This document shows, in pieces, positions 14,818 to 18,641 of a DNA stretch of 18,641 nucleotides. The notes beneath the pieces are model-generated. The model was not told the origin of the DNA. It was given only the letters and a program-made list of their open reading frames with translations, and searched no databases. The position numbers and the translations under genes are program-made. Numbering within the stretch: position 1 is the stretch's first letter; every line of letters starts with the position of its first letter. Source of the stretch: SVTX01 sp045660325 (GTDB taxonomy: Bacteria; Bacillota; Clostridia; Oscillospirales; CAG-272); NCBI GenBank assembly GCA_045660325.1, contig JAZRDO010000036.1, forward strand, positions 1 through 18,641, written 5' to 3'.

Positions 14818-15912
14818 TTATACGTTGAATCTGAAGAGAACAATATCGCCGTCCTTCATAACGTATTCCTTACCCTCGCTTCGTACAAGGCCTGCTTCCT
14901 TTGCGGCAACCATATTTCCGCAGGAAACAAGATCGTCAAACGCGATAACCTCGGCTCTGATAAAGCCGCGCTCGAAGTCACTGTGGATCTTACCTGCCGC
15001 CTGGGGTGCCTTCGTGCCGTTGGTAATCGTCCAAGCACGTACCTCCTCAGGACCTGCCGTGAGGTAAGAGATGAGACCGAGAAGTGAGTAGCTCGCCTTG
15101 ATAAGCTTGTCAAGACCGCTCTCCTCAATACCCATATCCTCAAGGAAAAGAGCCTTTTCGTCGGCATCAAGCTCTGCGATCTCGGACTCAATACCCGCGC
15201 AAACCGCGATAACGCCCGAATGCTCCTCCTCTGCGAACTTCTTTACGCTCATATACGCCGCATTGTCAACGGGCTCGCTTGTAGCATCGTCCTCAGATAC
15301 GTTTGCAACGTAAATTACGGGCTTCAAGGTAAGAAGAGGCGTATCGTAAAGAACTGCCATCTCGTCCTCAGTAAGTGTCATTGTTCTTGCACACTTACCT
15401 TCCTCGAGTGTCGCGTAGATTCTCTCAAAGAGCTCAAGCTCACTCGCGAGAGTCTTATCGCCCTTCATAGCCTTCTTTGTTCTGTCCATTCTTCTCTCAA
15501 CCATTTCCATATCGGAGAAGATAAGCTCCATATTGATAGTTTCAAGGTCGCGCAAGGGATTTACAGAGCCGTCAACGTGAATGATGTTTTCATCCTCAAA
15601 GCATCTTACAACGTGTACGATAGCATCGCACTCGCGAATGTTGGAAAGGAACTTGTTGCCAAGGCCCTCGCCACGGGACGCGCCCTTAACAAGACCTGCT
15701 ATATCAACGAACTGAATAATTGCGGGTGTATACTTCTTGGGGTCATACATTTCCGCCAAAACGTCAAGTCTCTTGTCGGGTACAGTTACGATACCGACGT
15801 TGGGCTCGATAGTGCAGAAGGGATAGTTTGCGGACTCTGCGCCCGCGTTTGTCAATGCATTAAAAAGTGTGGATTTACCTACGTTAGGAAGTCCTACGAT
15901 ACCAAGTTTCAT
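14818..15912 (-). CDS. ychF: Ribosome-associated P-loop ATPase YchF
   Basis: YchF/Ola1 is an Obg-family P-loop protein that prefers ATP and binds ribosomes; it is linked to translation and redox stress. The 364-residue product begins with MKLGIVGLPNVGKST (P-loop 7-15), then the switch region FVDIAGLVKGASRGEGLGNKF, and NVSE in the place of NKxD, the substitution that gives YchF its ATP preference. A helical coiled region follows around 130-200. A C-terminal TGS domain runs from about 280 (TAGPEEVRAWTI, APQAAGKIHSDFERGFIRAE). AAAGGAG is 11 bases from the ATG. It is the first gene of the ychF-surface protein-trmB-truB operon. The mobile-element end lies directly upstream, and I see no good promoter in the 109 bases between them. 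Confidence 0.97.
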   Translation of the reverse strand: MKLGIVGLPNVGKSTLFNALTNAGAESANYPFCTIEPNVGIVTVPDKRLDVLAEMYDPKKYTPAIIQFVDIAGLVKGASRGEGLGNKFLSNIRECDAIVHVVRCFEDENIIHVDGSVNPLRDLETINMELIFSDMEMVERRMDRTKKAMKGDKTLASELELFERIYATLEEGKCARTMTLTEDEMAVLYDTPLLTLKPVIYVANVSEDDATSEPVDNAAYMSVKKFAEEEHSGVIAVCAGIESEIAELDADEKALFLEDMGIEESGLDKLIKASYSLLGLISYLTAGPEEVRAWTITNGTKAPQAAGKIHSDFERGFIRAEVIAFDDLVSCGNMVAAKEAGLVRSEGKEYVMKDGDIVLFRFNV

Positions 15913-15982
15913 ATTTATCTATTCTCCTTTAATTTTTCCTTATTTTTCAAGGGTTTTCACGCTTTGGCGATTTGGATCTACT

Positions 15983-16021
15983 CCATTTTTACGCCATTTT
16001 TGCATTGATTTGCATAGATTT
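15983..16021. repeat. Short direct repeats at the mobile-element end (candidate att/arm sites)
   Basis: Two short tandem arrays lie side by side between ychF and the integrase stop codon. CCATTTTT occurs at 15983-15990 and 15994-16001 with an 11-bp period, about one helical turn. GCATTGATTT (16002-16011) is followed directly by GCATAGATTT (16012-16021), a 10-bp repeat with one mismatch. There is also a 7-bp inverted pair, TTTACGC (15987-15993) and GCGTAAA (16026-16032). Repeats of this size next to an integrase gene are typical of integrase arm-binding sites. The exact element boundary cannot be fixed without the other end. Confidence 0.5.
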
Positions 16022-17206
16022 TTATGCGTAAACCCCGTTTTGCTGAAATTGTCTTACCGCTTGATCTAAGGAATCGGTCGTTACGTGAACGTACCGATCC
16101 ATAGTTGTTTTGATACTGGCGTGTCCCAGTAGTTTTTGCAGCACCTTGGGCTGCATACCGCTTTCGATTGCCCGCGTGGCGTATGTATGGCGTAAAGCGT
16201 GCATACAAAAGCGTTCGATCCCTGCTTCATCGCAGAGCTTGTAGAGGTGGGTATCATAAGAACTGTTTTTAGCGGGTGCGCCGGTGCGATAGTTGATGAA
16301 CACAAGATCTCGCATCACGAGCTTGGATGTGACGCCTGTTCGTCTATCTATATACTCCAGCGTTTCAGACAGTATGGGAGATTCCTTTCGCCCTGCTCGG
16401 TTATCCCAGATTCCTTTAAGAATTTCGTATGCGCGATCCGTCAGAGGAATGGTACGATAACTTTGCTGTGTCTTGGGCGGTCCTGCTCTCCAAAAGTGTT
16501 GAGCGTGACGGAACTCCAATGTCTTATTCACCGTCAACGTTCGTTTCTCGAAGTCAATTGCATCCCACGTAAGACCGATCATTTCTCCTGTACGCAATCC
16601 GGTTTCCAGGATCAATGCATATTGGTTATAGTTGTGAGAGCGACGTGCTATTTCAAGAAATTTGCGCTGATCTTCACGGGTAAGAAACCTAATATCGTCC
16701 GTTGCACGAACAGGCTTTGTGAACCGAACTCCATCCATCGGGTGCTTTGCTATAAGGTCGTTCATTTTAGCCGCCTTAAACATCGTCCCCATCGTGATGT
16801 ATGCTTGACGGATTGTAGAGCCTGCATAGTCGGCATCCATCTGAATGAACACCTTTTTGCAATGCATCGGCTTTACGTTCGCAATCATCATCTTTCCCAT
16901 CACGGGCTGTATGTTGTGAAAATATCGCTCTCTGTAATTCCGAAGAGTATTGGGAGCTAAATCCCCAACGATATTTTCAATCCAGAAGTTGAACCATTCG
17001 TCAACAGTGGTATCGGTTGCGACAAAAACATCATCGTGCTTGTCCGCATATTTTGCTTCTTCTATCCAGTTCTTTGCTTCGGGGATAGTCTGGAAATACC
17101 TTTCGTGCCGTTTGCCGGTTTTATCGACAAAACGCGCACTGTATACCCCGTCCTTTCTTTGATAGATACCCTTACCGCAGTCTTTGCCTTTGAGATTTTT
17201 TCCCAA
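16022..17206 (-). CDS. int: Tyrosine recombinase/integrase of the mobile element
   Basis: The product is 394 residues, starting at TTG 17206 with AAAGGAG (17220-17214) seven bases upstream. Domains: an N-terminal AP2-like arm-binding region (GKGIYQRKDGVYSARFVD, residues 11-60), a SAM-like core-binding domain (about 66-165, DEWFNFWI to KHPMDGVRF), and a catalytic domain from about 170. Catalytic residues are visible: Arg205 in TGLRTGE, a beta-hairpin Lys near 228, His336 and Arg339 in HALRHTYATR, His362 in LLGHASIKTT and nucleophile Tyr372 in MDRYVHVT. All are intact, so the enzyme should be active in site-specific integration and excision. The architecture matches Tn916-type integrases. The gene ends within the direct-repeat region at the element end and appears to have its own promoter inside an inverted repeat. 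Confidence 0.96.
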   Translation of the reverse strand: MGKNLKGKDCGKGIYQRKDGVYSARFVDKTGKRHERYFQTIPEAKNWIEEAKYADKHDDVFVATDTTVDEWFNFWIENIVGDLAPNTLRNYRERYFHNIQPVMGKMMIANVKPMHCKKVFIQMDADYAGSTIRQAYITMGTMFKAAKMNDLIAKHPMDGVRFTKPVRATDDIRFLTREDQRKFLEIARRSHNYNQYALILETGLRTGEMIGLTWDAIDFEKRTLTVNKTLEFRHAQHFWRAGPPKTQQSYRTIPLTDRAYEILKGIWDNRAGRKESPILSETLEYIDRRTGVTSKLVMRDLVFINYRTGAPAKNSSYDTHLYKLCDEAGIERFCMHALRHTYATRAIESGMQPKVLQKLLGHASIKTTMDRYVHVTTDSLDQAVRQFQQNGVYA

Positions 17207-17228
17207 TTTTGAACTCCTTTCTCACAGA

Positions 17229-17284
17229 GAGAAAAAGAGCACACTGCTACATAATAAATTATAGCACATAATACTCTTTTTCTC
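17229..17284. repeat. 11-bp perfect inverted repeat bracketing the integrase promoter
   Basis: GAGAAAAAGAG at 17229-17239 and its exact reverse complement at 17274-17284 are separated by 34 bases. One arm overlaps the -35 of the integrase promoter; the other lies in the leader just upstream of the Shine-Dalgarno. The arrangement can act as a pair of protein sites on DNA, or as a hairpin in RNA that reads in from upstream. Confidence 0.7.
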
Positions 17285-17286
17285 AA
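17258..17286 (-). promoter_or_regulatory. int: Probable integrase promoter
   Basis: Minus-strand TTGAGA (17286-17281) and TATAAT (17263-17258) are 17 bases apart, matching consensus at 11 of 12 positions. Transcription should start near 17251, about 45 bases before the TTG start. The rest of the 131-base xis-int gap holds an A/T palindrome at 17310-17327 (AAAAATTT, GT, AAATTTTT) next to the xis stop. Confidence 0.75.
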
Positions 17287-17337
17287 GCGGTTGTGTAAAA
17301 ATTCTCACGAAAAATTTGTAAATTTTTGCTACAAAGC

Positions 17338-17523
17338 TTAGATTATAAGCCGTTCGCTGATATATTGCTCAAACTCTTTGCGCTTCACGAGCTTCTTTGT
17401 ACCAACGAATAGCACGAAGGGACAATTTGGAGTGCGCAACATACTGTCAATCTTATTGATTCCGATGTTGCTGTACTCTGCTGCTTCCTTAATCGTGAGT
17501 GCGACCTTGAGATGAATTGGCAC
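17338..17523 (-). CDS. xis: Tn916-type excisionase (Xis), start uncertain
   Basis: The 61-residue frame from GTG 17523 reads PIHLKVALTIKEAAEYSN, then an IGINKIDSML helix, a beta-hairpin (PFVLFVGTKKLVKRKEFEQYI) and a short end. This is the winged-helix pattern of Tn916-like excisionases, which bend DNA to drive excision by Int. The GTG start is poorly supported: the strong AAGGAGG lies 21 bases upstream. The codons between are in frame and read I-I-E-N-N-K-V, which looks like the missing N-terminus of the family but offers only ATT (17541) or ATA (17538) as start. The frame overlaps or nearly abuts the FtsK stop (17537-17535), so reinitiation at the GTG after FtsK termination is another possibility. 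Identity is likely; the start is open. Confidence 0.82.
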   Translation of the reverse strand: MPIHLKVALTIKEAAEYSNIGINKIDSMLRTPNCPFVLFVGTKKLVKRKEFEQYISERLII

Positions 17524-17534
17524 TTTGTTGTTTT

Positions 17535-18641
17535 CTATAATCTGCCTCCTTCCTTGAAAATATTGGTTTCATCCACCCAAAATCCTTGAAACACCGTACC
17601 GTCGTGGAGAATGAATCTGCCCGCCTTGTGCTTTGGAATCTGTTCTGAGGCGGTTGTGTTATCCAGGATGATTTGGGATAGTATGGTGTCTGCTCTGCCA
17701 CATACACGGCAGTCGATGTTGTTGCGGATCTGTCCCGACAGAATGTTTGCATCGGGGCGTTGTGTGGAGAGTATGAGGTGAATACCGAAAGCCCGTCCTT
17801 GTCTGGCGATGATCGAGAGTCGGTTTTCTATCAGACCGATTCTTTCTTTTTGCTCTTTCGTCAAACCGGTTTTGTCAAGCACCTCAGCAACCTCGTCGCA
17901 AGCGAAAATATAGCGTTGTAGGGGGACTGCACTGTGCTTATTATAATCGCTTATGTTCGCGTATCCGGTGTCCCTGAATAGCGTTTTTCGGCGTTCTAAC
18001 TCGTCGGTAAGCTCTGTGAGCAGCGTGAGCAACGTATCTTCGTCAAAGCACATTTTGCATTTGTCGTGCCATACTCTCGGAAAGTCAACACCGCCCTTGA
18101 AATCGGCTATGCTGACAATCGCGTTTTTCTTTAAAGACTGCACGAGCAGAACTTTCAAAAGTATGCTTTTTCCGCTTCCTGTAGAGCCGCCGAGTAGGAT
18201 GTGTGGGATCTTGGATAGGTCCACGCTCTCCAGACCGAGTTGGCTTTTCCCGAGAATGAGTGTGGAGTCATCATCGGTCAGATAATGGTCATCCCACTCG
18301 ATGAAATCGGACAAGCCGGAATCTGCTGAAACAACGTGGAGCAAAATTCTTCGTTTATTTTTGCCCTCGATTATCTTAACGATATTGACATTTAATGCCG
18401 CTTCGATGTATCCTCGCTCTTTCTCCCACTCTGTCAGCGGTATGCCAACCGCATCAAACTCTAATATCTCTACGTTACTGTGTCTTTTGTCCTGCGTTCG
18501 TGTCAGAAGCATCGGCACCTCACCGGCAGAGTTCGTCATACCGATTCGCTGAAACTCGTTTGAGGTCTTGTTGAACCCGTAAGGTGTTCCAAACAGAATG
18601 AGTATGAAGAACGTACCGCCGATGAGTAATGCCGGGAGCAT
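17535..18641 (-). CDS. FtsK/SpoIIIE-type DNA translocase of the element (possibly 5'-truncated)
   Basis: At least 368 residues, with the first visible ATG at the very edge of the window; more N-terminus may lie outside. A hydrophobic span (about 2-20) is followed by a soluble ATPase: Walker A GGSTGSGKS (151-159), ADFKGGVDF (179-187), Walker B YIFACDE (244-250, Asp249, Glu250), and ARQGRAFGIHLILSTQRPDA with IRNNIDCRVCGRAD, the FtsK/HerA sensor segment. It lacks the DNA-orienting gamma domain of chromosomal FtsK. It is therefore a coupling-type or DNA-pumping translocase of a mobile element, like Orf21 of Tn916 or TraB-type proteins. It would move element DNA at the membrane during transfer. 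It ends directly at the excisionase gene. Confidence 0.92.
   Translation of the reverse strand: MLPALLIGGTFFILILFGTPYGFNKTSNEFQRIGMTNSAGEVPMLLTRTQDKRHSNVEILEFDAVGIPLTEWEKERGYIEAALNVNIVKIIEGKNKRRILLHVVSADSGLSDFIEWDDHYLTDDDSTLILGKSQLGLESVDLSKIPHILLGGSTGSGKSILLKVLLVQSLKKNAIVSIADFKGGVDFPRVWHDKCKMCFDEDTLLTLLTELTDELERRKTLFRDTGYANISDYNKHSAVPLQRYIFACDEVAEVLDKTGLTKEQKERIGLIENRLSIIARQGRAFGIHLILSTQRPDANILSGQIRNNIDCRVCGRADTILSQIILDNTTASEQIPKHKAGRFILHDGTVFQGFWVDETNIFKEGGRL

Larger units (their letters stand above)
15983..18641 (-). mobile_element. Integrase end of an integrative (conjugative or mobilizable) element, truncated by window
   Basis: Three minus-strand genes in the order FtsK-type translocase, Tn916-type excisionase and tyrosine integrase run toward the repeats at 15983-16021, next to the core gene ychF. 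An integrase pointing at the element end, a small excisionase directly upstream and a transfer-type ATPase are the usual outer module of a Tn916-related ICE or an IME. The left boundary is uncertain within 15913-16021, and the right part is outside the window. No relaxase, replication or cargo gene is visible, so ICE versus IME remains open. Confidence 0.8.

Noticed and set aside
15960..15990. tRNA 3' end as the integration target (CTCCA near the element end)
   Set aside because: There is no T-loop GTTCGA-type sequence or acceptor stem, and the ychF ribosome binding region occupies the adjoining DNA.
15220..16008. 262-codon plus-strand open frame opposite ychF
   Set aside because: Antisense to ychF, with a Cys- and Leu-rich, motif-free translation; an artefact of codon bias.
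16199..16960. 253-codon plus-strand open frame opposite the integrase
   Set aside because: Antisense to an intact integrase; no start signals and no recognisable protein.

Overview
The window looks like chromosome of a Bacillota bacterium of class Clostridia. The grounds are strong AGGAGG-type ribosome binding sites, TTG and GTG starts beside ATG, several near-perfect TTGACA-17-TATAAT promoters, rho-independent terminators, a GGGtGRT-family protein, and a Tn916-like integrase/excisionase pair. I cannot name a genus from the sequence alone. No rRNA, tRNA, CRISPR array or resistance gene is visible.

Layout. (1) 1-594 is the C-terminal part of a GGGtGRT-family protein, followed by a perfect hairpin and a terminator. 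(2) 753-2721 (minus) is a probable two-gene unit: a polytopic membrane protein, then a small lipoprotein. It is divergent from an alpha/beta hydrolase at 3005-3817; the two face each other across 2722-3004, which carries a consensus promoter on each strand. (3) 3928-7634 (plus) encodes a lipoprotein metallophosphoesterase, an overlapping multi-span membrane protein and a CLC-type anion channel or exchanger with a TrkA-C-like tail. (4) 7698-9705 holds three unrecognised membrane proteins (63, 244 and 295 aa) whose C-termini resemble one another. A HAD phosphatase (9717-10577) heads the minus-strand unit that ends in the third of them. (5) 10771-12096 is a monofunctional aspartate kinase with its own promoter and terminator. 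(6) 12128-15912 (minus) is a tightly packed operon in the order ychF, an anchored surface protein, trmB, truB.

From about 15983 to the right edge is the end of an integrated mobile element: tyrosine integrase, Tn916-type excisionase and an FtsK/SpoIIIE-type DNA translocase that runs off the window. The integrase end abuts the 5' side of ychF. The element carries the most interesting signals: an excisionase without a well-placed canonical start codon, an 11-bp inverted repeat bracketing the integrase promoter, and short direct repeats at the integrase stop. The insertion may also have separated the ychF-trmB-truB operon from its original promoter.

I did not find a clearly unprecedented multi-gene system. 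The best novelty candidates are the three membrane proteins with similar tails (7698-9705), the metallophosphoesterase/membrane-protein pair (3928-5962), and the control of xis-int (17207-17560). All names rest on motifs read by eye; no database search was possible.
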